A DNA stretch of 64,000 nucleotides, taken from positions 1,550,001 to 1,614,000 of the forward strand of contig NC_035790.1 in assembly GCF_001653235.2 (NCBI RefSeq). The letters run 5' to 3'. The stretch comes from Pochonia chlamydosporia 170. Taxonomy: Eukaryota > Ascomycota > Sordariomycetes > Hypocreales > Clavicipitaceae. This document shows positions 24,138 to 36,379 of this stretch, one piece after another. The translations under genes and the position numbers were made by a program. A model generated the notes under the pieces. The model searched no databases. It saw nothing but the letters and a program-made list of their open reading frames with translations, and had not been told where the DNA came from. The first letter of the stretch is position 1; each line of letters opens with the position of its first letter.

Positions 24138-27136
24138 TCATGCGATAAATTCGTTGCTTATGAGCTCTTCCCAGCTGCTGCCGGTAGTCCAGACTTGCTC
24201 AAGGAGTAACCGAGCCGAGCGTATCTACAGGCCTTTGTCAGTATCGCCCTTTTCATCTTGGCCATATGCGTAGGAGGATGAGGCAAACAACTAGACAAAA
24301 ACAAAAAACAAAAGAAAAAAAGATAGAGAAAAGCGTTCTCACGTACCTGCTTCAAACCACTTCTCTCTGCACCAACTAGTCGACCGACAATTCTGGCTAG
24401 ATGTCTGTCACCAGGCGCTTCACAGCCTGCTGTAAACATTGGGAATAAGCAGCGCGTTTCAGCAGCTCCTCCAACCCGGATGTGATCCAGACATTTCAGA
24501 ATCTTTTCCACATGCCCCTGGATATCGGGATCACCCCTATCCTTCCCGAGAACTCTTCGCCGTAGGTGTATCAACCCAGCCCAGTGAAAAGCCTCGTTCA
24601 TGGCAGCCATTTCCGCTAGATCCGTCATGTAAATATTGCCGGCACACACATGGGCGCACGGCCTAGAAGATTGCCTTAAACTTTCCATCAGCTGCTGCTC
24701 TAAAGACAGTGCCTGCTCAGCAATGGCAGAGTTAGGAGTCCAGCCATGTAACAGCCGGCCGTCCAGTCTGAACCGTTCGCCTTGACATTGCTTTGCTAGC
24801 TCTGCCACTTGGCCGAGTAGACGAGCGCATTTCACTGATATCCCCATCATACAATCAATTTCGTCCAAGTCTTCAGCACATTTGGATGCCTCTGTCAAAG
24901 CAAAGTAGGCTTGTGGCTTGCACGTCAACTCGACCCGTGGTCCTGCCACGAGATTCCCCATGACGTCCATGTACGCCAGCCAGCTCTGGAGAAACCCAAA
25001 TCCATCTGTGGTAACATCGTCAGAAGTAAGGTCTAAAGGCTTAACGTGAAGACTCCTCGCATGGGCAATATGCTCCCGCCACGAAACGCCGTGGCCAAAC
25101 GCTCCAGGAGACATAATCTCCAACGCAACGAGAATGACCGCCATAGCCAGCGTAACATCTGATACAGTAGACGAGTTATCCAGTACGGGCTCTCTTAACG
25201 CCGGGAAGATCGACTGTGCCCACTCTGCCATACGCATTTGAGGCAGGTCTGTACCCAACAGTTGCGAGCGATGACAGGCTTCGCCACATTAGCCTGCCTG
25301 TTCTTATAACAGGAAAGAAGTAAGAAGAACCATACCCGAGTAAGCAAGTATAAGACTCATCAGTGGCCGGCTTTTAAGGGCTAGAACTGCAAGATGCGTT
25401 CGAAGCGGATTTGCTCCTGCGTCATGGTATGGTACCAAGACTACATCCGCACCGTCAGTTGTGTGACGTGACAAGGGGAAGGGGCAATCGCCTACCTTGG
25501 GACGTATGGTCCAAAAAGTGATGCTTTATGGCGCGGTTAGTGTTACACGACACAATGCAGAGGTTGCCAAGTGGTGGCTTACAAAGTACTAGAGTGCCTC
25601 AAAAGGTTAGCTATTGCATTTCCTGAGAGTCACGTTATGCCATGTCTTGCTTGCGGACTCACCACCAGGTTCATATTGCTTTCTTTCAGTCTGTGTGCGA
25701 GTTTGCGATTAACTTTTGGCCTCGGAGTGGTGTTTGGGGAGTTTCAGGCGATTCGCTTACATGTCTGGTAATGGCTCGAGAGCCCACGGAATCACTACCG
25801 GAACCACGTTCGTATAGTAGGATTGATTTAGGCCACTGATTCCTTTAACCTTCTGTCGAAGCATGGCTTCTTCGCCAAAGTCTACGATCCCATGGGTAGA
25901 GTTGTACGCTGCTGGTGAAAGCAGAACTACATTATTGGCATCATCACTTTTGAGCAAATCTTCATCTGCTGCCCCAGTATCGTATCCATAAAGAGCTCCA
26001 TCTCCGCAAGGATACACATCAGAGTTGCTCAGAGTCTCTTGAAGACCGTGTGCGACAGGTTCTTCCCACAGACATCCAGACTGAGTTGGCGAGTTCTCAG
26101 ACTCACCGTTACCAGAAACCCACGAATCAGGAGACCCGAGAGACGGAAATTCCGCCCAGCCTGGCCGGTTCATAATGTCATCGCTGTTGGATGAAGGGGC
26201 AGGGGTAAGTGGGCCGTCGAATACACTTGGGTACGTGAACCAGGAGGTTGATGAGCCAGTTCCCTGTGTAGATCTGGCACAAGACATCAGTTGAGACTGT
26301 CCAATATCCAGCTTCGTGACCTCGGTAAACGACTTGGTTTTCTTGTGGCTCCCGCCACCCAAAGCGGGCGAATTTAGCAGTGAGCTTCTGCGGGTAGAGC
26401 TTATCGATGTAGTACCTTGTGAGTTTGCAAGTCGCCTCTTTGCGATACATCCTTCGGATGACTTAGTGCTACTCAGAAGGTGCTGGGACTCATCGATGAA
26501 GACCAGAGTCCGGCTACTTGACTTCGTTTTCTTGGCGGTGGCGTTGGTTGTCGTTGCATTGTTGTCACTCACAGCTGCTGGGGCAAGTTGATCTACTTTG
26601 CTCTCGTCTGGGACTTCTGAATCGTCTATTTGCTGATTCCACGTTACAGAAGCATCTTGGAATCGGTCACTTTCGGTTGGAAATTCATGGAACCACTGCA
26701 TCGGCTTGCTGCTGGACGTAGGACTGCTGTGGCCGCCGTCGTCGGCAACGGGTCGTTTAGCGCGACGGCCCTCCCAGTTAAGGCGAACGCTGTAATCACA
26801 GACATTGCCGTTTTTAAGACAGCTTTTTGATTAAAAGATTACGTTAGCTTCAGTGTAATACCAAATGTGCTGAGCCAGGAGACTTGAAGAATTCGAGGTG
26901 GAAACTAGTCAGACCTCCACGTGCTGAGATGTAGTTCCGCATGCGTCCAAATAACTCACTTTTTGCAGGCGGGATGCTCTTCGCCACATTTAACTTTCCT
27001 TGCCTTACACTGCCTGAGATAAAAGTTAATGGTTCCGCGTCTCTTATACAAGAAAACATAGTGTTGATACGTACCAACAACCTTTGCGGCTTCTTCGTTT
27101 CGGTTCTGGAGCGCCTGGTTGTTTGTGACGCGGCAT
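24138..27136 (-). CDS. Zn2Cys6 fungal-specific transcription factor
   Basis: Exons I can set: 27136-27075, 27013-26960, 26822-25761, one small unresolved exon near 25682-25663, then about 25588-25496, 25440-25336, 25278-24347 and 24224-24138. The product is about 800 aa. The binuclear cluster is assembled across the first three exons: CWQCKARKVKCGEEHPAC, then KNC and, six residues on, C, with canonical spacing C2-C6-C6-C2-C6. A basic patch RRSRKG precedes it and EGRRAKRP follows. A long Ser-rich linker leads to the C-terminal fungal_trans_2-type domain, recognisable from HHFLDHTSQ, NPLRTHLAVLALKS, ILAYSACHRSQLL, EWAQSIFPALR and the tail RSARLLLEQVW. It is expected to be a nuclear DNA-binding regulator; targets are unknown. 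The joint around 25761-25577 has two workable splicing solutions, both in frame. Confidence 0.85.
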
Positions 27137-27685
27137 GGTTTGATGTGCCTGTCATGCCTGAGGGAAAATTGAACCGGAGAGGGCTCCAGTTGAGAAATAT
27201 GAGGCAGTTACCACAATAATAGCAAGGTCTGATGATCATCCGCTGACGTATCGAAAAACAGGAACGGCAAGCGCGGCTGGATGACGAATTATGCCTACTG
27301 CTATGGCGTGGAGAACGGTGTGATGGGGATTGCTATGCATACCAACCAAGTGACAAGTAAAAGAATACATAGAGCTTCACAAGAACGAGGGCCCGAGAGG
27401 GAGTAATAGCTTCATATACGCAATACCCTCAACAAGGCACGGTGATCCAAATAGGGAATACCGATCGGATGGACATGGCGGGCGCACTATGCGTGACCCG
27501 CAGTCAGCCGTATGCACGTTTCAAAGTCTCGTCAATTTAGTTTACTTTTTGCCCCTGGGATTTGGGAGATTTTCGATGGATCGAAGGCTGCAGGTCACGA
27601 TTTGCGTTTGCGGGATCTCGCGATCGGGTCGGTCAATTGAGATGCGCCAAATTGGCAGCGGGACAATGCTTCGTGGTATTTGCTT
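27137..27685. other. transcription-factor promoter / cyclophilin 3' flank
   Basis: No coding region supported. Confidence 0.5.
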
Positions 27686-29692
27686 CTATGTGATATCGAT
27701 ATTGAGTATTTTGATGTCTTCTTCTGGTTTTTCTTTATACGTCCTGACATTCTCGATGTTCTGAATAACGTCGAAGCCCTGAGTGGCTCGTCCAAATATG
27801 GTATGTTTGCCATCCAGCCAGGGCTGTCAATTGTCAGTTCAAACTGACAAGGGTCTTAGTCTGGGGTGGTGGAGGGTAGCGTGACCACTTACCGTCTTCT
27901 CTGTAGTGATGAAGAATTGGCTTCCATTAGTGTTGGGCCCGGCATTTGCCATGCTCACAGTAAAAGGCTTGTCGTGTTTTAGGCTGCTAAATTCGTCCTC
28001 AAACTCCTTGCCCCAAATACTTTCGCCGCCCGTGCCGTCGCCTAGTGGATCGCCACCCTGGATCATGAATTTCTTGATCACTCGGTGAAATATTGTGTTG
28101 TTGTAATAGCCGTTCTTCGCGTGGGTGACGAAATTTTCGACCGTCTTCGGTGCCGCATCAGGAAAGAGGCGTATGTGGATGTCACCATAATTGGTATGGA
28201 GGACTGCAGCACTCCCTGTCGCCGTGGCCTTAGCATTGCCCTCCTTCTTGTTCCCCAACATGGTTGGTCGCTCATTTTGAATGTCTCGGCTGGCTTTTGT
28301 TATATCCTGTTCGTTGGTGAACATGTAGAAGCGAACCTTCCCGACCCCGGTGGCGACGAGGATCGGGTCTCGGGCCTCCGCTTCCTGCAGCAGAGGGTTG
28401 CTTGACGCCCCCATCTCGACCGAAACAATGCCCTTCTTTTGCGGCTGACCCTGGTACATGCCGAGGTTGACAGCTCGAAAGTTTTCATCCTTGCCATACA
28501 CTTTGACGACCTGGTTCGTGTACGTGTTCAGGACCTTGATGCCCAGCATAGACCCATACACAATGAAGTTGCCCGATTCGTCAAATATAATGTTGGACTT
28601 GTGTCTTAGCGTTTGTGAGTCCACTTCTCGCTCTTGCGCGAGTCTTCGGCCAAATTCAACAGTGTCTAATTTTTGAGACGCTGACCCAACTTGCTGCATT
28701 TCTTCAATAGCCTGTAGAGATTCATCGTAGGTGCGTTGAAGCTTGCCGGAGCCGAAGTCGAATATGCGTATCTTGCGATCTGGGAACGACAGTGTCGCAA
28801 AGGTGTTGCCGTTTGGCGAAATCGTGAGACAGGTTGGGACTGATTTCCATTTTTTAAATTCGAACAAGTTTGTTGCACTCTTGTATTCGAACACATTGTC
28901 TGGCTTTTCGTAGTTCCCACTCGGCCGCCAATATTCAATCATGCCGTTCTCGTCAGCTGATACGACGCAGTCAAAGGCATCGTTGAACGTCATCAAGTGG
29001 ACTGGGCTTCGGTGTAGACCCTTGATTGTATGTATGGGCTGATCGTTCTCGCCACGGCCGTCGTAAACGTGAATTAAAGGCTTTGCTTCCTCTGTGATCG
29101 CCAGGAGAGGGAAAGATGCGCCTTTCTGATGCACCCAGCAGACACATTTGGGCACGTAGCTCAGTGACAGCATAGCCAACAGGTCAAAGGTAACAACGTC
29201 AAAGATTTTGACCGTCTCATCAGCACCAGCGGTTGCAAAGCTCCGGCCGTCCTTGCTCACCGACACAGATTTGATTTCGCCATTGTGCGCCTTGAATTCC
29301 TTGACAAACTCAATGCCTTGGCCGATCTTCTTCCAAAATTTCACCACGCCATCAATGGAAGCGGTAATGAGAAATTCGGTCAACGGTGTCCATGTGACGA
29401 AGAGCAACTGCTCCTTATGCATCAGCGACTTGGAATATCGAGCAGAGATCGGCAGGGCGGAGATGTAAAGCTTCTCGTAAGGTAGGACGCGACGCTTCTT
29501 CTTGGGCGCTTCGGATGGGAGCTGAGGCCCCATGTCATCGTCCGACGAGGAGTCTGTGACAGCGATTAGCTACACGATTGAGGTTCCCAGCGGTCAGCAA
29601 ACCGGCTCACCAGATCCATCTGCTTCAGCGAAGTCTGCATGGCTGCGCTTTTGGGAGCGATTATCATCGTCGGCAGCGGTGGAATCGGGCAT
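27686..29692 (-). CDS. WD40-repeat cyclophilin, PPWD1/Cyp15-type peptidyl-prolyl isomerase
   Basis: Exons 29692-29611, 29553-27893 and 27823-27686 predict 626 aa, close to PPWD1 size. Introns have GTGAGC and GTAAGT donors and CAG acceptors. The N terminus is acidic, with [21 protein letters not shown], a family signature before the WD40 region (about residues 60-400). The cyclophilin domain begins near residue 470. It has the catalytic segment [15 protein letters not shown], the substrate-pocket [20 protein letters not shown] and the [13 protein letters not shown] element, which is formed only after removal of the last intron. Animal and yeast relatives associate with spliceosomes, so a nuclear role in pre-mRNA processing is likely by family. 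Confidence 0.95.
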
Positions 29693-30414
29693 TTCCACTT
29701 CGCAACAGCTTTGCAAAAGGGAAGAGATAAGGGAGAGAGTGGGCGGTGACGGGTTTCGCGGTGTAGATAAGTTCAATGCCGGGGTTGATTGCTGCACATG
29801 CATGTAATATCCTGGAGGCAACCAAACCTGCCCATACATGGATGGATAAATTTCAGCCTTGCGCTTGCACCTGCCTCGATAAGAGCTCTTGCCAAATGCA
29901 CAACGCTGTGGGGGCCAACCCCACCAAGGAACATGCACAAAGTGAGTGCTGGTTGGTGGCAAGCCATGCTGTCCGGACTTGAGACCGGGCAGTAGAGATA
30001 CCTACCTGGAGGTACCAAGCTTGACTGGCCACTGCCCAAACATTTGCAATGAGGCGCCTTTTGACTTTTGGCTTTTCATTGACGTGGTGACCATTTACAA
30101 TATATTATTTATTACCATATTATTTAACTACATTTATTCTTATTTGATATTTCCAGAATTGTGGCCAATTTAGAACAAACAGCTTTACACTTCCTATCAC
30201 CGCCCTGGGTCGTTATGGTGCTATTAGTCGGGTTTGTTCCGTCACCCAAGAACTGGGTTCAGCAACCTCGGAAAGCATCCGCACCAGCGTACTACATCAT
30301 CAAACCCCGAGTCCTCGGCATGTTTGTCTCGTGCTCACGCCTCATCTTTCATCAGTACATGTCTCTCTTTTGAATTCAACTCAGTAGCATCGTTCCATTT
30401 CAACTAAAGCAACC
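29693..30414. other. divergent promoter region
   Basis: Shared upstream region of the cyclophilin gene (minus) and the AIG1-like gene (plus). No gene seen. The part near 30080-30160 is AT-rich. Confidence 0.5.
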
Positions 30415-31186
30415 ATGGGTCGGCATCACCTTCAGCGTTTCGCATCCCCATCACCCTCCCTTTCCCTACTCATCCACCTTGCTGGCGTCGCGTCTCTAGG
30501 CAAAAGCTTCCACTTCCTTTTGAGCTGGGACACTCCCTTGGCCGAGTCGCACGGATGGTATTTCCAGTTTCTGACCATTATTGGTCTGGCACTCTCGCTG
30601 TCAGTATTCGCACTGGCTTCCGTTGCTGACATAACGGGGAATACGGCATTGTTCGAGCTTAAGAATCTGATTTCAATTGTTGCTACGCCCCTTGAGGTCC
30701 TCATTTCGACGCTGTATTGGGGAATCTGTGCCATCGACACATCTCTTATAGTTCAGCCTGGGTTTGAACTGTCCACCTGGGTCGATATTGGATTTCACCT
30801 GGCGCCTGCTGTTTTGTTGACGCTGGACCTGGTTTTGTTTAGTCCGCCGTGGACAATCTCTGGGTACGGCATGATGTCATTGAGCACTGCATTTGCATTT
30901 TCGTACTGGTACTGGGTTGAGGTGTGCTTTAGCAAGAACGGCTGGTAAGAACGCGACAATCAAAGTTTTACGTCATTTCATGCAGGACTTGGACGCTGAC
31001 CAACTCCCCAGGTACCCATATCCTATGTTCGAGCTGCTCACCACTGGCCAGCGGGCGTTGCTCTTCACTGTCTCTGCTGGACTTGTGACGGTTTTCTCAA
31101 GCATCTTGAAATGGGTCTACGGCGTGGTTAATGGAAATGAACAGGCTCGACGAGAGGCTCACAAGCCTCTGAAGAAGGTTCAGTGA
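30415..31186 (+). CDS. FAR-17a/AIG1-like integral membrane protein
   Basis: Exons 30415-30944 and 31012-31186 give 234 aa. The intron (30945-31011) has a GTAAGA donor and CCCAG acceptor; joining yields NGWYPYPMFELL. About six hydrophobic segments are visible, for example LLIHLAGVASL, FLTIIGLALSLSVFALASV, HLAPAVLLTLDLVLFS and LLFTVSAGLVTVFSSIL. The segment order and the conserved His-containing HLAPA match the FAR-17a/AIG1 family, whose animal members are membrane threonine hydrolases of fatty acid esters of hydroxy fatty acids. The fungal substrate is unknown. The C terminus is basic (KPLKKVQ) and probably cytosolic. It converges on the FMN dehydrogenase gene. Confidence 0.85.
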
Positions 31187-31410
31187 AAAGGACCTTTACC
31201 AGCGTACGGTGTCCAAGGTGCTATGTGCTTTGGTATAAGGGCTTGGCAACACCAACGATGAATTCAAAGCGAGCATAAGATATGTGTATAATCGTACTTT
31301 TTTTGGGGGCAATATGCTTGCATACCAGTTGGATAGATTCTGTACATACACTGTGAACTCTTAGATATCTACCTATTTACATATTTACTGCATCATGCCC
31401 CTCAGCCAAC

Positions 31411-32735
31411 TCACAAGTTGGCTTTGACATCACCAGGATAAGAAACCTTCTTCAACAACGACCTCTTAATATCTCCAATAGTTTTCGCCCCCGAAAAGCC
31501 CATGGTGAGATCAAAATCCGCCAAAATACCAGCAATAACCGCCTCTGCACCCGCAGCACCATCAATCCCCAGCCCATACACCACCGGCCTCCCCAAAAAC
31601 ACCCCCTTCGCACCCAGCGCAACAGCCTTGAGCACATCCGCGCCCGTCCGAATCCCCGAGTCAATCATAACCGTAATCTTGTCGCCCACAGCGTCCGCAA
31701 TATCCGGCAGAACATCCAACGATCCCACCGCGCCATCCAGCTGTCTGCCCCCATGCGTACTGACAATCACCCCGTCCATGCCATGTTGCACAGCCAACTT
31801 GGCGTCCTCGACGCTCAACACGCCCTTCAAAACAATGGGTCCGTCCCAGTACTTCTTCAGAATCTTCAAATCTTCCCAGCTGCGACTTACGCCGGGAAAC
31901 ACCTCGCTGCACCAGTACATGCCCGCCTGCACCTTGCTCTCCTCGGGGGTCTCGCCATCCGTGCGCTCAGCAAACTTTCGACGGAAGACGGGGTCGTTGA
32001 AGCCCACCTCGTCGCCTTCTCCGACGATGAAGGGCACAGACGCCGGGTCCAGATCGTAGGGCCTCCATGCGAGCGTCCAGGTGTCGAGGGTGACGACGAG
32101 GACTTTGAAGCCGTTGGTCTTGGCGCGGCTGAGGATGGAGGCGGTGATTTCTTCGTCGAGCGGCCAGTAGAGCTGGAACCATTTGGGGCCCTGGGGTACC
32201 TTTTCGACGAGTTCCTCGATGTTTGTGGAGGCTGCTGTGCTGAGGGTGAATGGGACGCGGAGGTTGGCGCAGGCGGTTGCTGTTCCGATTTCTTTGTCGT
32301 CGTGGTACCATGACTGGACTCCAATGGGGGCCATGAGGACGGGTGTATCTGAGATGTTTAGCTGCGGCTACATATTTGAGGTCTCATGAGGGAAATTTAA
32401 TAGAGAGTGTATTAATGAAATGAAATGATTTACGTACCGTATCTCTCGCCAAACAGAGTAGTACTCAGGTCTCGAGGTGTGGTAGGCGTCAACACTCTGG
32501 GCACAATCTTCCATTGCCGAAAGGCCAATCTATCAGCATCCATTGTGGAAGCTTCTCCGGCGCCACCTTTGATGTATTCCCACCCCTTCTTGGGCATGAT
32601 CTTTTTGGCTTGCTCCTCGAGGCTGTTGGGATTGGTGGTTACCACGGGTGGCGTGCCCAGCAGGATGCCCTTCTCCAGGATGGACTTGAGGTACTGGGCG
32701 TAAGGGACGGGTTCATCATCGCCATTTCCAGACAT
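31411..32735 (-). CDS. FMN-dependent alpha-hydroxyacid dehydrogenase (lactate 2-monooxygenase-like)
   Basis: Exons 32735-32438 and 32348-31411, with an 89-nt intron (GTACGT donor, CTCAG acceptor), predict 411 aa. The family oxidises L-2-hydroxy acids such as lactate or glycolate with FMN. Visible motifs are APIGVQSWYHDD, WFQLYWP, the lysine segment IVLKGVLSVEDA, the active-site STHGGRQLDGAVGSLD carrying the catalytic His and Arg, and the FMN-phosphate region DSGIRTGADVLKAVALGAKGVFLGRP. No cytochrome b2 heme domain or mitochondrial presequence is present, so it is not a flavocytochrome b2. The insert between the barrel strands (about residues 210-250) favours the lactate 2-monooxygenase/glycolate oxidase branch. 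No C-terminal peroxisomal SKL-type signal is seen (it ends KANL). Confidence 0.9.
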
Positions 32736-33541
32736 TTTGTGATATATTTTGTATTACTCCCGTTGACTGCTTTTGTGTATTTTGTCATGCAATCGTCTGC
32801 TAAATCGGCGTGAGAGGAGGAGATGTGAGAATGGTGAAGTAGCTGTTTACCAGGTTCGGTGTTTTAAACCTCGGCACAAACGGACTTCAACCCAAGTCCG
32901 GGGTATCAATAAGTCGACAAGGTTGCTCGATGAGATTCCACATTTTCGCACACAGTGCCATGGTAGTGCTTCTGCTATATGATATAATTTGAGTAAAGAC
33001 TTGCAAACTTGCCTCGTCTTCAATTATTGCGGTCACATCAACTCCCCGTTCCCATTGAAAGGGAAGAAGCAAGGTACAGGCCATGCCACTGGACCTCCAT
33101 ACCATGTCTTCATTCAGGTCTCTGATGTGGGGAGCCTCGACTCGACCCCAGGCAGTCTCCCCACTTGACAGAACATTTGAACCACATGAAAGCGTTGACA
33201 GCAGCTCATGGATTTCCGCAAATAGTGAATATATTCAAATAAAACCTCAAATTGAAACTTCAATGGTAATAGTAAAGCATTGGATGCGATTGCCACTTAT
33301 TATACCCCTTTACTCTCCGTTCATCCCACCAATACCACCCATGCCAGCCATTCTCCATACAATCCATTGATGTCCAAACCACCAACTGCCCCTCCACCCT
33401 CAAAAGCTCACGACAACCAGACTCCTTCACCCCACCATCAAAAAATCTCACAAAACCACAACCCACTCCAGACAATCGACTCACTCAATTCCCCTATATA
33501 AACCCACATGCCATAGCAGTATAAACTTCCTCACAAACACC
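32736..33541. other. divergent promoter region
   Basis: Upstream of both the FMN dehydrogenase (minus) and SLD5 (plus). No gene seen; a CA/CT-rich tract at about 33360-33500 precedes SLD5, typical of fungal 5' leaders. Confidence 0.5.
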
Positions 33542-34312
33542 ATGGATATCGACGATATCCTCCGCGAAGTCGACCCCACCTCACACTCCATCCATCCCAG
33601 CACACGCGATCTTCAACTCCTGACGCGTCGATGGGTAGCAGAACGCTCAGCCCCCGAACTACTAGAGTAAATCCATCCCCAGCCCCCTCTACAACAATAT
33701 CCTCACCATTCTAACCAGAGTAGCTGGCCATCAGACGGATTCCTAGAACGCATCAATGACCGCATCAAGGCGCAGATCGAAAAAGTGGAAGACATGACAG
33801 GCGACATGGACCCCAAAACCAACTTTGCCCTCATTGTAATACAAACCGAACTGGAGCGGTATAAATTCCTCGTCAGAAGTTATCTACGAGTGCGAATGTC
33901 AAAGGTACTTACATCACTCAATTTTCAATGACACACAAAGCTGACCAGACAGATTGACAAACACACGCTGCACTACTTATCTACACAAGAGCTACGGGAC
34001 AGACTGTCGCCCACGGAACTAGCCTACGCAACGAGACACCAGGCCCTGCTGCATAATCACTACTTGTCGTCGTTTTTGGGCAGTTTCCCCCAGCAGCTGC
34101 AGAACTTGAATGACACGGCGGGGAATATCAGCATGGTGGATGCGCCTGATTTGGATACGGCGGTGTTTATTCGCATGTTGGCGGGTAGGGATGTTCATGG
34201 GGATGGGACGGATGCGGATGTTACGTTGGCGGCGGAGGAGGGCGATGTCTTGATTTTGAGGTGGTCGAGTGCGAAGGCTCTCGTGGAAGACGGGGATGCG
34301 GAACTTGTGTGA
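33542..34312 (+). CDS. SLD5: GINS complex subunit SLD5
   Basis: Three exons (33542-33666, 33724-33904, 33953-34312) give 221 aa, the family size. Short introns of 57 and 48 nt have GTAAAT and GTACTT donors. The N terminus [12 protein letters not shown] is conserved in fungal Sld5; then come [22 protein letters not shown], the diagnostic [23 protein letters not shown] helix and IDKHTLHYL. The C-terminal small domain contains [23 protein letters not shown]. Sld5 is one of four GINS subunits in the CMG replicative helicase and acts in the nucleus during initiation and elongation. An alternative acceptor 3 nt upstream (CAGAG) would add one residue at the first junction. The gene converges on UTP18. 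Confidence 0.94.
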
Positions 34313-34630
34313 GATGGGGTGACGAAACGTGTTGAAAGAAGGGAGATACTGCCTCGGAAATTTGGAGGCGTACTTTGAAGGACTTGATCTCAAAAGCATA
34401 AAGAGGGTGCTGTACGCTACGCTGGCTGTACGACAGAACTGCGTTTGGCCGAGTTCCAGGATTCATGGCCGCCAGGACGATACGGATTCAGCGGCATGGG
34501 GTGCAAGTGGCATTAGACGATACGATTGAACGCAATAGACGGCAAATGAATCATCTTGGACAAAATCGCCCTGGGCAACGCAACTCAAAGCACACATCAT
34601 ATGACAGAAATATACCAGTTCAATTCAGCC
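34313..34630. other. convergent 3' flanks of SLD5 and UTP18
   Basis: No further gene seen. Confidence 0.5.
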
Positions 34631-36379
34631 CTAACTCCTAATATGCCATAGTCTAATCTTTCCAGAGTCATTGCCCACAGCCAACAAATCGCTCTCCCTT
34701 CCAAACGCCACGCAGGTTATACGCCCCAGCGGCGTCTGCTCGGTTGGCCAATTTCGATATATCGTGCAGCTCGGCAGATGCACTAGCCTCAACGCATCCT
34801 TCTTCTCTCGACTGCCAAAAGCAAGCAGCTGGCCGTCTGGGGAGAATGTCAACACAGTAACAGGCGTGATGAGCTGCTCAAAGGTTCTGGTTGGTGTTGG
34901 CCGTTCCTTGACGACGAGTTCGTCACCCGTTTGCGACGCAATAAGCACGCTTCTGTCGTAGATGTTTGTGATGCCGCTGTTGGAACCGACGGCTACCCAC
35001 CGGTCCTCTCCCAGGGCGGCAGGACCGCCATGGCCACCAAGACCGATGACAATGCCGCCCACGCAACCGTCGTCGTACCAAAGCCCGACGAAGGATTTCG
35101 TATCCATGCTGTATTCGCCAACTTGACCGTCTCGGCCGAGAATCGTCATGCCATTGCCTGTGCTCCACCATGCAAAGTCCGCAATGCCGTGGCGACTGGA
35201 AAGTCTCGCCGCTGCTATCCATTGCATAGATGCTACGCTGAGAATGTTGATGATACCGCCCCCTTTTCTTGTCGATGCGATAATGGCCATGTATCTGCCG
35301 CACGGACTAAGCTTGAAGCGCTCCATGGTCTTGTGCTCCAAGCGGTGGCCAGTGATTTGCGTCGTCTTTTGGACAATGCCAGACGGGAGGTCCCAGTGGT
35401 GAAAGTATTTTCTGCGACCACCAAAGAAGATCTTGTCTCCTTGCGGGTACAGGAACTCGGCTCTTCGCACGTCCACTTGCTTAGCTTGGACTGATGTGAG
35501 TTGAGGGTTTGGTGTGGGCTGAGCTTCCGGCGCGATATGGTGCAGGTATAAGATGGATGCTGTGCTGGCAGATAAGAGGACGGGATATTCCGGGTGGAAC
35601 GACAGGCATTCGACTGATGATTTGTGTTTGTCAGAAATGTCTCTTGTTCTTTGAATGTCGATAACTTCTGGCCGGAGCCTGCGCTTCTTCGAGCTTCCCA
35701 ATCCCGCCAATTGTTTGACGTCTCGCAAGAATTCCTCCAAAGGCTGTGCAGAAACGTCTGAGTCCGAGTCGCCGTCTGAGTCACTCGACGAGCGTGAAGC
35801 TGCCGAAGAGCGTCGCCGCCTCTTAGATGGTCGCCCGTCCGTCTGCTTTGACCACGCTGGCGCAGGGTTTAGCCGCAAGAATTGTTGGCGCAGTCGTCTG
35901 GAGTATTCCGAGCCGGTGACAAGGTCGTCTGCCTCGGTCATCCGCAGCTTTCGTAACCTGTTGGTTCCAGCCAAAGAAACAACCAATCTATCGTCATCGC
36001 TGTCTTCCCATGCCGGTGCGTCGCCCTGTTCCGCCTTTGGTGCAGTTACCAACGACTTGGACGCACCGCTTGCGCCAGTATCCAGCACGAACAGGTCCGC
36101 GTCGTCTACGTCTTCTAGACCGCCCGCACCAGCGTCGCCCATCTGAAAATCTGTGTCCGCATCATTTTCGTCGTCGAGAATGCCGTTCTTGAAGAGGTTT
36201 TCTCGAAACCCAGCCTTGTTTCCCAGTACCAGTCGCTCAAGCTCTTCTTCGTCGGAATCTTTGTCGAAAATTGCAACAGTCTTCTTGGCTGAGGGCAAAT
36301 TGTCAGACCCGGCATCCGAAGAGAGCTCACTTTCGGAGCTCTCTTGATCTGAAGCCCATTCATCCGCCTTGTTCGCCAT
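34631..36379 (-). CDS. UTP18: U3 snoRNP component UTP18 (WD40 protein)
   Basis: Intronless, 582 aa. An acidic Ser/Asp/Glu-rich N terminus (KADEWASDQESSESELSS) carries the GNKAGFRENLF motif, then a basic cluster SKRRRRSS, then a C-terminal WD40 propeller from about residue 250. The propeller includes HKSSVECLSFHPEYPVLLSAS, the family-typical KYFHHWDL and KTMERFKLSPCGRYMA, VTVLTFSPDGQLLAFGS and the last blade ITCVAFGRESDLLAVGNDSGKIRLWHI. Utp18 is a UtpB subunit of the small-subunit processome, acting in the nucleolus on early 18S rRNA processing and recruiting the exosome cofactor Mtr4. The ATG at 36379 is used; the in-frame extension to 36511 has no family match. Confidence 0.95.
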   Translation of the reverse strand: MANKADEWASDQESSESELSSDAGSDNLPSAKKTVAIFDKDSDEEELERLVLGNKAGFRENLFKNGILDDENDADTDFQMGDAGAGGLEDVDDADLFVLDTGASGASKSLVTAPKAEQGDAPAWEDSDDDRLVVSLAGTNRLRKLRMTEADDLVTGSEYSRRLRQQFLRLNPAPAWSKQTDGRPSKRRRRSSAASRSSSDSDGDSDSDVSAQPLEEFLRDVKQLAGLGSSKKRRLRPEVIDIQRTRDISDKHKSSVECLSFHPEYPVLLSASTASILYLHHIAPEAQPTPNPQLTSVQAKQVDVRRAEFLYPQGDKIFFGGRRKYFHHWDLPSGIVQKTTQITGHRLEHKTMERFKLSPCGRYMAIIASTRKGGGIINILSVASMQWIAAARLSSRHGIADFAWWSTGNGMTILGRDGQVGEYSMDTKSFVGLWYDDGCVGGIVIGLGGHGGPAALGEDRWVAVGSNSGITNIYDRSVLIASQTGDELVVKERPTPTRTFEQLITPVTVLTFSPDGQLLAFGSREKKDALRLVHLPSCTIYRNWPTEQTPLGRITCVAFGRESDLLAVGNDSGKIRLWHIRS

